Shown here in pieces: positions 19,697 to 29,100 of a stretch of DNA of 64,000 nucleotides; the first letter of the stretch is position 1; every line of letters begins with the position of its first letter. Below the pieces are notes generated by a model. That model did no database searches. It saw only the letters and a list, made by a program, of their open reading frames with translations, and was not told the origin of the DNA. A program made the position numbers and the translations under genes. Source of the DNA: Paramoeba atlantica (Eukaryota; Discosea); contig CDRNVI010000083.1 of assembly GCA_977017575.1 (NCBI GenBank), positions 1 to 64,000 of the forward strand. Reading direction: 5' to 3'.

Positions 19697-20732
19697 TTAG
19701 GGACCCCTGCTTTTTTCGACGTGCTTTCTTGCAGCGCCGAGGCTCATCACTTCACCGGAACAAGCATCCGCAAGACACTTGTAACCGGCTTCCGTGCCCG
19801 AGCTTGCGTGAGCTATGGGAAGCTCGTTCCACAGTTCGAACAGTTGCTGTTCGTGTTCGTGGCTGATACTCGAAATATGATCTCGAGTTTTCAAGATAGG
19901 ACGTTGTCCTTGCGTACCCACGAAAAAGGAGCATGCTTCACAAATGTCGTGGTCTCCGCGCCCATGTTCGAAAACATGTTTGCGCATGCAGTCGTACATA
20001 AACGTGTATGACGAAGGGTTTCGATCCTGTGTTGTAGCACATTTCGTGCATTGAGAGCCTGCAGACATGGTACCTTGCACCTCAAGGTCCATCCACATGT
20101 CATACAATGCCTTCTCGGTAAGGTGATTCTTACTAGAGAGGTGATCTCGAGTACATCGTATGGGAGGTTTCCCTTGCAACTCCTCGAAGAAGGAGCATTC
20201 TTTGCAATGGGAATGATCCCCGCGCCCATGTTCTAAAACATGTTTACGCATGTCGTCATACTTGAAAATGTGACTCTCACGGTTTTGATCGCCATATGTT
20301 CCTGCACATGCTGTGCATCGAAAGCCATTGGCAATGTCACCTTCAATTCGAAGGTTTTTCCATGCGTCAAAAATTTCTTTTTCACGCTTGTGTTTCACGC
20401 ACTTGTTGTGATACGGTACGCTCAATACGGGGGGTTTTCCCATGAATTCTTGAAAAAAGGAACAAAGTTCACAAATGGTGTGTAATCCTTTTGAATGTTC
20501 CTGTAAGTGCCGCTTCATCAGGGGAACTGTCAGTCCCACCCGAATGCTCGCTTTTGCACATTCTTTGCAGGTGTATAATTCACCTTCTTTAGCAACACAA
20601 TGTTGCCATTGCTCGTAAATCTGAGCTTCACTTTTGTGCTTGCTAGCACTGTGCTTGAGGGTAACACATGCCCTTTTCTTTCCTTTCTTTGTTTCAAAGA
20701 AAGTGCAGCATTCGCAATAGCGATACAGGGGG
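19697..20732 (-). pseudogene. Repeat-containing Cys/His (zinc-binding) protein, 5' truncated
   Basis: Minus-strand coding sequence is open from about 20,732, where it abuts unrelated DNA, to a stop at 19,697. It contains about four repeats of roughly 90 residues. Each has a CxxC pair (CTACAG, CTKCAT), then DxMRKHVxEHGRGDHxxCxxCSFF, then RDHxSSxxHxxE. The order of Cys and His suggests tandem zinc-binding modules. No start ATG with an upstream leader remains, since homology to the repeat continues up to the junction (RYCECCTFFETKKG). I do not recognise the family. It could be a captured host gene or a transposon accessory gene; the flanking foldback element and hairpin favour the mobile setting. 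Confidence 0.6.
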
Positions 20733-20740
20733 GAAATTAA

Positions 20741-20799
20741 GTTGTGTCAACAAAAGTCGTGTTAATTTCTGGGATTAACACGACTTTTGTTGACACAAC
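20741..20799. repeat. Perfect 26-bp inverted repeat with 7-base loop
   Basis: The arms at 20,741-20,766 and 20,774-20,799 are fully complementary and contain TTGTGTCAACAAAAGTCG. The loop is TTCTGGG. Further weaker symmetry follows (CGTATGTTGCCACAACATATG). It lies exactly where the zinc-protein reading frame is cut, so it may be a small foldback insertion. Transcribed from either side it would form a strong hairpin. Confidence 0.85.
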
Positions 20800-20989
20800 G
20801 TATGTTGCCACAACATATGTTCACTTTTTTACCAAACTTTGCCAATTCTTACTGTTTGCTAAAAAAACACGCCCATTGAAGAAAAGTTTCATTTAGTCAC
20901 TCATTTCACAAAGAAAATTGAGTGAAACGTACCATGAACTCTTTCCCATTCGCGAGAAGCTTTGCTCGGACCCAAGCTTTTCGCCATTT

Positions 20990-21140
20990 GTGTCATCATG
21001 ACCTTTTCCCCTAGGAGAAGAAGGCCTTTTCGTGTTGAAAGAATGGTGCGGTTGGAGTCGTATTCTCTACCCAATACGTTCGGTAGGCTTTCATTCATAC
21101 CTACGAGTGATTTCCCGCACGCAAATGTCGGATTTACATG
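20990..21140 (+). repeat. Fragment of the foldback-element half
   Basis: TTTTCGTGTTGAAAGAATGG, GGAGTCGTATTCTCTACCCA and ATACGTTCGGTAGGCTTTCA also occur in the halves at 18,290-18,420 (reversed) and 61,915-62,035. Here it stands alone between a hairpin and a hAT-like gene, so it is a truncated copy. Confidence 0.7.
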
Positions 21141-21335
21141 CCCTGGAGTATTCGATGTGGTAAATTACTACCGATTACTACATTGTTCAGTGTAATTATC
21201 TGCTAGTCCAAAAATTTAGTGTGAGTATCACCAATTCTATATCCCGCCTTGTAGTTGTACATACAGTTGTATATATGTATTTCATGGTCGAAATGACAAT
21301 AGTCTTGTAAATTCTACTCTCTCCATTGTTCAGTC

Positions 21336-22805
21336 ATGATGCGGCGCGGTACGGGGAAGCGCGTGCGGAAAAGTAGAGAATCTGAATCGGTGGCTGGAGG
21401 AGGCGAATCTGTTGATGTGGGTGGAGAACCTGAATCCCCAAGAGTCACCCAAGAGCAGCGTTCTGATCCTTCAGCGCGTGTGCGCAGGGAATTGTCGAGG
21501 GCACTGGGGCAGCGTTTGAATGAATCTCCAACACAGGCCGCAGTAACTACTTCAGGATTGTTAACTCCGAATTCACGACAATTAACACGAGCACGTACGG
21601 GAAATGTGGATGATTCTTTGAGGTGCGGAGAGCTATCCTCGTTTTTTAAGTACGAGCTTTGCAATTTCTCTAATTCTGAAAACGAAAATGATTCTACCAG
21701 CGCGTGCCAGAAAGAACTTGAAACACGCACCGACATTGGGACATACCTGCAAGACGCAGCAAACCAACGACGTCATGCAATCTGTTTGTACTGTGGCGCT
21801 GTTTTTCACAGCCGTTGCACACAGACTTATTATGTGCACAAGAACGAACGCTGTAAAGTGCTTCATAACCGAGAACAGCAGGATACCCAGTCGAACGTTG
21901 TCAAATGCGTTGATTTCATAAATGAAGGCCTCCCATGCTTGGCCGCTAAGAGCAGCATGTCAACGGGGGCCTTCCTTTCGTTCGTACGATCATATGAAGA
22001 AATACGTCCAAACAGTCCACCAGCAGAAATACTGCCTCATTTGCCTTGCCCGAAGACTTTTCATGTGAAGGAAAAAATTGTTGCTAGTAAACTTTGGGAA
22101 ACGATTCGTGCAACCGTGAAGCAGCACTCATTTTTTGGACTAGCTGTAGACGGGGGAATAAACAATGTCAAACATCAACACATAGTTGTAAGCGTAATGT
22201 ACGTCGGAGAAAGTTCGTTTGTGTTGCCACTTGTATATCATAAGCGAAAAAAGGCCTTTAGTGGAGCTGAAATGTCTGCACACCTTATGACTATGTTACG
22301 AGGAGGTTTGGGAGACGATGTCTTAAAGCTGCGGTACTTGATGGTCGACGGATGCGCAGTTAATCATGTTGCACGTGCCGCCACAGAAGAAGCACTTAAA
22401 CAATTTTATGAGCGGTACGAAGAAGTAGGTACTCTTCAGACAAAGAGCATTTGTGTAACGGGGTGCGTTCTGTTGTTCCATGCGTTCGTGAGCTTTCTTG
22501 CTTCGGTCACCTAGTAAATTTAGTTGCTCGTGATGCGCTTGCTCACTATCGTCAACGTCCTTTTATGCAACTCCGCGACTCTTTCGCGGACCTGTTTTAT
22601 TCGGGAGGAAAACCTAGCGCCAAGAAAGGAAAGTACTTGGGGAAAGCTCTCGAGGACCTTGTATGCCCGTACGACACGACTGCGAACGAGTGCATAGAAT
22701 TTTTTTCGCAGTGGTATTCCTTGTCTGAAGAAACTCCTCTCACTGAAGCTATTTTACAGAACCATTTCAATAAACTATTGAAAGCACTAGAAGGACTCTC
22801 ACTAG
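21336..22805 (+). pseudogene. hAT-like transposase, frameshifted and 3' truncated
   Basis: The first frame (ATG at 21,336) has an acidic/Ser-rich head, a possible BED-like CLYCGAVFHSRCTQTYYVH segment, then FGLAVDGGINNVKHQHIVV and LRYLMVDGCAVNHVA. These are in the places of the first and second catalytic aspartate regions of hAT enzymes. Around 22,450 the frame shifts. The new frame continues CFGHLVNLVARDALAHY, equivalent to the hAT C..HxxNL motif. The C-terminal dimerisation region with the catalytic Glu is absent, because a G-run and dispersed repeat start at 22,808. TIRs and target duplications were not found. Confidence 0.65.
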
Positions 22806-22807
22806 AA

Positions 22808-22960
22808 GGTGGGGGGGGGGGTGGAAAATTATCGCCGCGGCCTACTCTACCAGTTCCCTGCACTCGATTTCGAAAAGCAAAAAATTCGAAAAAATATTTC
22901 GTATTAATGCCATCGAAAATGTACCCCAAAATCGATTTTTTTGATTTTTTTATAGTTTTC
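22808..22960. repeat. Reversed fragment of the 19.1-kb dispersed repeat
   Basis: The run of G followed by TGGAAAATTATCGCCGCGGC, CTACTCTACCA and TCGAAAAGCAAAAAATTCG is the complement of 19,130-19,210. It cuts off the hAT-like gene. The part beyond about 22,900 has no second copy in this window. Confidence 0.7.
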
Positions 22961-24401
22961 ATCTCTTCACTCCAGATTCATATTCTGGTGCCTTTGCAAC
23001 GTTTTTTCACCCATTTTACATGCTTTCGCTTACCTAGTTTATCCTCAACACCTAAGTTCCGACGTCAAAAAAGTTTCATTTTTCGGAATTTCATCGGTTT
23101 CGTTCACCCTTACTTCGTTCATAAGAATGAAGTACTGGTGTTTGCAGCGATTGCTTCAGTCTTCCCTCTGGGCAAGTGCATGTACTCGGTCTTCCCCCCT
23201 GTGTTTCTCCTCGCACCATGTACTGACATATCCCTTCCTGTATGGACACTATGCAGTTATCCTGTGCCATTCGGTGCTATCCTGTGCCATTTCGTGCCAT
23301 CCTGTGCCATCCAAAGCGATTTTTTTTGGCACAATGACCACCTTTGGCGCTCGCCTTCATGTGGATCTTGGTACCCGTTTACAAGAAGAGGCGGGGTGGT
23401 TCCAAGCACTATACCCCTCCTGCTTATGAGTTCCCCGGTTTTGAGAAAAAGGAGCTCATAAGCGTACCAGACTTGAATTCGAGCCATAAAAAAGCGAAAA
23501 TTCGGGCCCGCGGCGCGAAGCGCCGCGGGTTCTCCTTGACAATAATGCTGGCGGTAAAATGATTATCCGCTCAGTGAGCGAGTCTGTAGAGCAGTCTGAC
23601 GTACGATTGTTGGGATTTTTATGAATTGGGGTTCTGTGCAAAAAAAAGATCGCTTCGCGAAAAGTGGGTACAAAAACATTCGCCTTAGAAAAAGGAACTC
23701 ATAAGCGCACCAGAATTGGGGGAACTCATAAGCAGGAACAACTATCAGTACAAGTTTGTAGTCGCTCCATTAAACGCGGTGGTTAACGTTTTTTTATATT
23801 ACGTTACTTCTCTCCCATAAGTTCAAATGAGTTCATGACTCGAGGATAGTGAGGTGAAGAGAATCAGAAGAAGCCGTTCTTTCCGTACAATTCTTATCAT
23901 AAACAATGAAATGGTCTAAGTAGAAATGGTCATCATCACTACGACCGCGCTTTTTTCGCAAGAGAAGATTAGGGTAGCTGGAAGATTGTGCTTACTTAAC
24001 TCCACACTCGTGACGTAAATACACCCCCAAATTATGAATTATCAGACAATATGCAAAACTACAGTGCAAAAGAGCATCCGAAAATTTACTCCAATTTAAA
24101 ATGCTACTTAGGAGGATGAAGATTCCTAAAACTAGACTCGTCGTGCCATCCTGTGCCATTTCGTGCCATCCTGTGGCACCCACAGGGAGGGTAAACTTGC
24201 ACAGTGGCCTATATCCGTCTAAAACGTCGCCATGGGACATGCGTTTTTTAACATTCCCCCCCCTGTGCCGCTCCCCGTGCCGCCCTCTCTTCCGCTCCCT
24301 GCGTCGCCCCCTGTGCCGCCCTCTCTTGCGCTCTCTGTGCCGCCCCTTGTGTTACCTCCCGCCCTTTTATTCCCGCACCCGGCGCCAATAAAACAAGGCG
24401 C
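22961..24401. other. Gene-free interval with short dispersed repeats
   Basis: No supported gene. Seen here: clustered TCCTGTGCCATTTCGTGCCA motifs at 23,260-23,312 and again at 24,140-24,180; related sequences around GAACTCATAAGC at 23,430-23,470 and 23,690-23,735; a TTAAACGCGGTGGTTAACG remnant of the hairpin MITE at about 23,773; and imprecise CCGCCCTCTCTTxCGCTC repeats at 24,270-24,350. Confidence 0.5.
23507..23529. repeat. Perfect GC hairpin (10-bp arms, GAA loop)
   Basis: CCCGCGGCGC-GAA-GCGCCGCGGG is a compact, fully paired stem in otherwise moderate-GC DNA. No adjacent gene explains it. It could be a transposon end, a termination-like hairpin or a chance palindrome. Confidence 0.6.
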
Positions 24402-24545
24402 TACAGAACTAGGGTGTGAGGAATATCGCGGAAAGAAACTGCCCGACACCGACACAACAAAGTGCTAAACAACTAGGGCAGAGGTATTTCCCGCGCATGG
24501 AGTTACCCGGTGTCAACAAAAAAAGACGCCAAGAAACTAGGGTAA
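24402..24545 (+). repeat. Three degenerate tandem units of about 67 bp
   Basis: The motif AACTAGGG preceded by GCGCTACAG, GTGCTAAAC or GACGCCAAG appears three times at roughly 67-bp spacing (near 24,409, 24,470 and 24,535). The intervening sequence is partly conserved (ATCGCGG/TTCCCGCG, CACCGACAC/CCGGTGTCAAC). No coding function seen. Confidence 0.55.
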
Positions 24546-24578
24546 AATCCATGCACAGCCAAAATATTAGGCAGGGTC

Positions 24579-24779
24579 GTGGTTCAACTTTCTTGAGCCA
24601 CGTTGGGGAGTAGCGAACCCCACCTATCCGAGCTTTGTTCATTGGATTCCCTACGGGAAGAACTTCTCCTCTCCAAGTGGAGCGCCAGTCACAGCTTGCT
24701 GTGGCTGACTTCGACCGATTTATCGGACCTTCCCACTTGGAGAGTCGAGGGCCCATAACTCTTCGGAGTCAAACGGCCC
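24579..24779 (+). ncRNA. Strongly structured RNA candidate of unknown class
   Basis: Consecutive stems are visible by eye. GTGGTTCAA/TTGAGCCAC lies at 24,579-24,601 and TGGGG/CCCCA at 24,604-24,622. TTCCC-TAC-GGGAA lies at 24,647-24,659. A perfect 12-bp stem CTCTCCAAGTGG/CCACTTGGAGAG (24,669-24,680 with 24,733-24,744) encloses a 9-bp hairpin CAGTCACAG-CTTG-CTGTGGCTG (24,686-24,707) and a small CCGA/TCGG hairpin. Then GGGCC..GGCCC (24,749-24,779) caps ACTC-TTCG-GAGT. The TTCG tetraloop favours the plus strand. I cannot match it to tRNA, snRNA, SRP or RNase P; a ribozyme, an element leader or an orphan ncRNA are possible. Confidence 0.55.
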
Positions 24780-24967
24780 AGTTCATCATCATCAAGGATA
24801 AGGTATAACAGTTGAAGACTTGACAAAAAGCTAGTTTATTGCAATAGCACCTTTGATTACTTTCATCAACAATAAGTCCACTTACCCCCAGGGTGTGAAT
24901 TAATATACGGTAGCGAGGGGGTAGTATCTCCCTCAATTTAAACTAGTTTGTATGACCACACTGTAGG

Positions 24968-25726
24968 TCAAGTACACATGGACACCGTCTGAGGTTTCCA
25001 ACACACCCCTTCCGGAAGCTCTTCTAGTTCTGGGGTGTATCCCGCAAAGTTGTTCTGGTGAAGATAAATAAGCCGTCGCACCGCCCCCCGACGGAATAGT
25101 GGAGTCAAATCAACCACTCCATTGAAGTGATTCGTGTCCAGACGGAGAACCTCAAGGTGCGGGGGCAGATGGGCGAGGGAGATGGGACCGTGAAACTCGT
25201 TGTTTCGTAACACTAGCCTTCGAAGCGAGACAGGTAGGTGGGACAACACCACCGTGCCGGAGAGGTAATTACACTCCACGGAGAAATTCACCAAGGACTG
25301 TGGAAGACACGACAAATCGAGCTCTCCCACGAATGCACACTTATCCGCCTCGAGATGCCGTAGCGAGGGCGGGAGCTGCGCGCAAGGAATATCCCCGGTG
25401 AGGTGCTCGTTTCCCATGAGATACAGTGTATGAATGCTCAGCGGGAGGTAACCCAAAGAGAGGTTCCCCTGGAGCTGCAGAAAGCTCCAATCCATGGAGA
25501 CCGGGGTTTTATCGGATTCACAAACCACACCATGCCATGTGCAGATCGAAACAGGGACTGTGCCAAAGAATAGCTTGGAGGTGGTTGATTTCCAGCTAGG
25601 GTGGGGGGTTTGTAGAGGAGCGATGAGGGCCTCGAGACGTATCTCCATGGGGAGGAGCGTTCGATCAACACGGCTGGGAGCGGAGCGTCGGGGAGGGCGA
25701 TCAGAGCTGCGTACAAGGAGGGGCAT
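24968..25726 (-). CDS. Leucine-rich-repeat family protein 1
   Basis: 252 residues from a true ATG at 25,726; downstream-most (3') gene of the visible minus-strand cluster. A cap region with ALIAPLQTPHPSW..CTWHGVVC resembles a plant-type LRR N-cap. About seven repeats of 22-24 residues follow, of type LPxSLxxLxLxxNxFxGxIxL. No obvious signal peptide (the start is MPLLVRSSDRPP) and no membrane segment. It is the first of eight related LRR genes scattered in this cluster. LRR arcs usually bind proteins; the ligand is unknown. A short repeat TACGGTAGCGAGGG lies just beyond its stop (24,913). Confidence 0.85.
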   Translation of the reverse strand: MPLLVRSSDRPPRRSAPSRVDRTLLPMEIRLEALIAPLQTPHPSWKSTTSKLFFGTVPVSICTWHGVVCESDKTPVSMDWSFLQLQGNLSLGYLPLSIHTLYLMGNEHLTGDIPCAQLPPSLRHLEADKCAFVGELDLSCLPQSLVNFSVECNYLSGTVVLSHLPVSLRRLVLRNNEFHGPISLAHLPPHLEVLRLDTNHFNGVVDLTPLFRRGAVRRLIYLHQNNFAGYTPELEELPEGVCWKPQTVSMCT

Positions 25727-26103
25727 TAGATAGGCGGTATTTTACAAAAAAATAAGTAGAACGAGAGATGAAGATGGAGGAAGAGGTTAAGAAAGAGAGG
25801 CATCCTTCCCTCTTAGCGTTGCCAGATCTTGCTAAAAAGCAACGCTAATAGATGGAGGGGGTCAAAAAAAACCGTACCACTTCATGTTTTCTCAAATACG
25901 TGATTCAGTAAAACTCTATACGATAGACCACCACGTAATATATCACAAGAGACCTCTACGCAAGTAAGACCCTACACGGCACAGGAAAATATGTGCCTCT
26001 AAAAAGTTATTCTATTCCTTGTCTACATGTGTATCTATTGCTAAAAACGTATTGCTAGAACATTATGAAAAGCGACCCAAAAAATACGAAGCCCAAGCAG
26101 CCT
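25727..26103. other. Intergenic region
   Basis: Moderately AT-rich DNA between an LRR gene and the end of the WD40/coiled-coil gene. No ORF, repeat or RNA gene is supported. In a polycistronic unit it would hold the 3' UTR and polyadenylation region of the upstream gene and the trans-splice acceptor of the next. Confidence 0.4.
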
Positions 26104-29100
26104 CTATCTCCTCGCACTCGAGTGAGATCGACTACGGACACTTTGAGTACTGACACTGCGCTCACTCCGAGCCGAGATGTGCGCCTGAGATGCCGACTGC
26201 GCGATGGGTAGCACCGATTGATGCACCATACGCGATACTCGCTCCGGGAGGGTAATATCCCGCCACGTCGGGCGCAACCCTTGTGGCTGAAATACAGCCG
26301 GGGAGGCGCCAATGTGCTGCAACTCGTACGACGTGAAGAGATTCCCAAGAACCCAGCAGGAGCCCTGGCGAATTCCTTCCACCTGAGTCTGGAACTCCTG
26401 AATCTGGGAAAGTGCCTCGGTGCGGCTCAAAGGGCGAACTCCGGCGACGCGTGCAAAAGCGTGTAGCGACTTCGGAAGCATTCGTAGACTTTGGTGAATC
26501 TCGTAGATTGAACGCAGCAAAGCGGGGCGGGTCTCAAAGTAGTACACCAGCGCGCGAAGTTTTTTCACCATGGTCAACGTTTCGGTCATTGTGCTGGAGA
26601 GCGCTGTGCGAGCGTGTGCGGGGGAAGGTTTTGTCGTCTTCTCCAAGGAGGTCTGATGGAGTTGTACTTGCTGCTGCGACACTAACTCACGGTTTAGCTC
26701 CAGCAGAGTTTGATACTTTGCCTCGCGATTCTGATAGAACGTCTGTATATGTGCCGTATTGGCGGGTAAAAGTTTCGTGTTGGATGATTGAGTAGATTGT
26801 GCAGCCGTATTCCCTTTGCTATGATGTGGTTCCCCATGCGTTATCTTGACCTCCCCGATAACCTCTGGACTCGCTTTAAATCGCTCAATCTGCAGTTCAC
26901 GTTCTATCCGTGAGATGCGAGACACGAGCTGAGCCGTCGCCTCAGACCCCACGCGCTGAGCGGTCAAATCCTTCTCCAGCTGTGACACGAGGTTATGCAG
27001 CGCAGCAACTTCCTCCTTTTTATGCTCCTCCACAAACTGAATACGTTGCTCGTAGCTGTGCTCCAGGGCTTGTTTGTGTTCCGCGAGCTGCGCGTCATGT
27101 GCGGCTCGGTGGGTGTCGATTTCCTGTGCTAGCCGTTGATTCTCCTTCCGAAGCTCGGAGAGTTGTTGCTGTAACACGGAGGGGGTAAGATCGGGCCGCG
27201 TGGGAGCACGTCGGGTAGCAAATCGTTTGTTAGGGGTGGGAACGTGACTTGTTTGGGCCTCAGGTAGCATCGGGAGCACGCGGTGAGTATCGCTTTCGTG
27301 AAGCGATTTAAGAGGAGTCGAAATGTGGGTGGTTTTTCCCCCAAGAGAGGGGACAGCAGCAGGCTGGGAGACCCATTCCATTTTAGAGGGCGTAGCTAAG
27401 GAACGAATTTTATTTGTTTTCTTCATGCTTTCAGAGAGAGCCTCATCGGGTGTGGTGAATCCCAAGTCGCGAGAGATAAACTCAGGAGAGCCGGGAAGGT
27501 TTTCTTCACTCTCCTCATGGGGTGTCAGGTCATACATGCAATTTCGCACAAGTCTGCATCGGCCCGCGGCATTTAAACACACAGAGGAAACGTCAGAACT
27601 GACGTGAGAATGTTCCAACAAGGAAAGTTGGGTACGCAAAACGTCATTCTCCGCTTGGGTAGCCTTCTCTCTGGCGTGTGCGGTGCGTAGTGCGGTATCC
27701 TTTAGCAAGGCACGCAATAAAGTGTAGGAAGTATCTTGAGAGAGGAGCTCTTCCCACTTCCCACCCGTGAAGGAGACGGAGTCAAAGCCAGAGGGGAGGG
27801 CAACGCCCTGAGAAGCGTCAGGAGGCGACGAGAAGAGAGTCTCGATTTGTGTAGGCACAAGCGAAGGAGATGGTAATTTTCTGTTCTCTTCCGTTGTGGA
27901 AACTGATCTCGGGCGTGCCGCTTCTAATTGCTGACAAAACTGTCGCTCTCGAGCCTCTGCCTCGCGGAGCTTTCGTGTTGCTCCGTTCATTGTGCCTTCT
28001 AGGAATGATTCAATGGATGTGCATTGCGCACGAAGATTTTCTATTTCTTTGTACAACTCGGAGACAATCTTAGGTTGGGGTGCAAGATAAGCAGACTCGC
28101 TGCCACGTTGGGTAGAGACTTCGCGCCACTCCTTTCGGTGTTGTTCTAAGGTTCGGATAAGTTTTTGGTTCTCCGCGCTCAAACGTTCCAGACGTTCCTC
28201 CGCGTCTTCCAAATCTTGTTTTGGTATGTCAATGGAGTCGGAAAGGTGCAGCTGAAGCTCGGAAGGGGAGTGAATAGACTGTAAAGGTAATGAAGATGTA
28301 GCAGCTGGATGTAAGACTTCCTGTAGTGCTTTTGTCAAGTGATGCAACGAATTCATACCCTCTTGTGTCGCTGCATCAATACATGTGGAAAGAGAGTTAT
28401 TTTCGGCGTGGCATAGCTTTAGGCCAAAGCAAAGTAGGTGCTGAAGATTTTGAATCTGAAGTAAGGAAGCGTGAATCGACGCATTCGTCGATGAATTCTC
28501 CTGCAGCTGCACATTTGAAATGTTCGTGTTCTCGGAACCGGGATCCGAGATTATCAAGGAGGGTGATTCCTTTGAATCGGGTAGGGACGTAACATTCGTC
28601 TTTCGTACGCGACGAAAGGTTCGATGCGTAAGCTTTGATGTGGATGGTTCAGATCTATTTGTATCCATTGGAGATTCATCAAAGTGCCTCTCACGCTTGA
28701 ATATAGCCTTCAGACCATCATGTGACTGTGAAACAAGTGTTGGAGGTTTGTCGTAGATTGATTCGAATCGATAAGAACACATAATTTCTGACTGTGGAAC
28801 AATACTGCCCTGCGTGAAAATGCGCGCATTGGGTAGAATGGATTGTTGCTGTTCAGTCACGAAGACACTCGGTTCGTTTTTTATAGCTTCAACAGTTATA
28901 GGCGCGCCATACTCATTAAGCGTGTGTTCGTCTGTCTCCATCGTATCAATTTTCGTATGAAGGGGATCCATTCTATTTGTATCATCAGGAATAGAGACAG
29001 ATGTGGACGAGATATTCTTTCGGGAAAGAGAAATTTGTGCATGGCCGCCGCTGTTTCCCCTCAGGTATAGGGATGAAACAAGCTCTGTGACACGTTGTAT

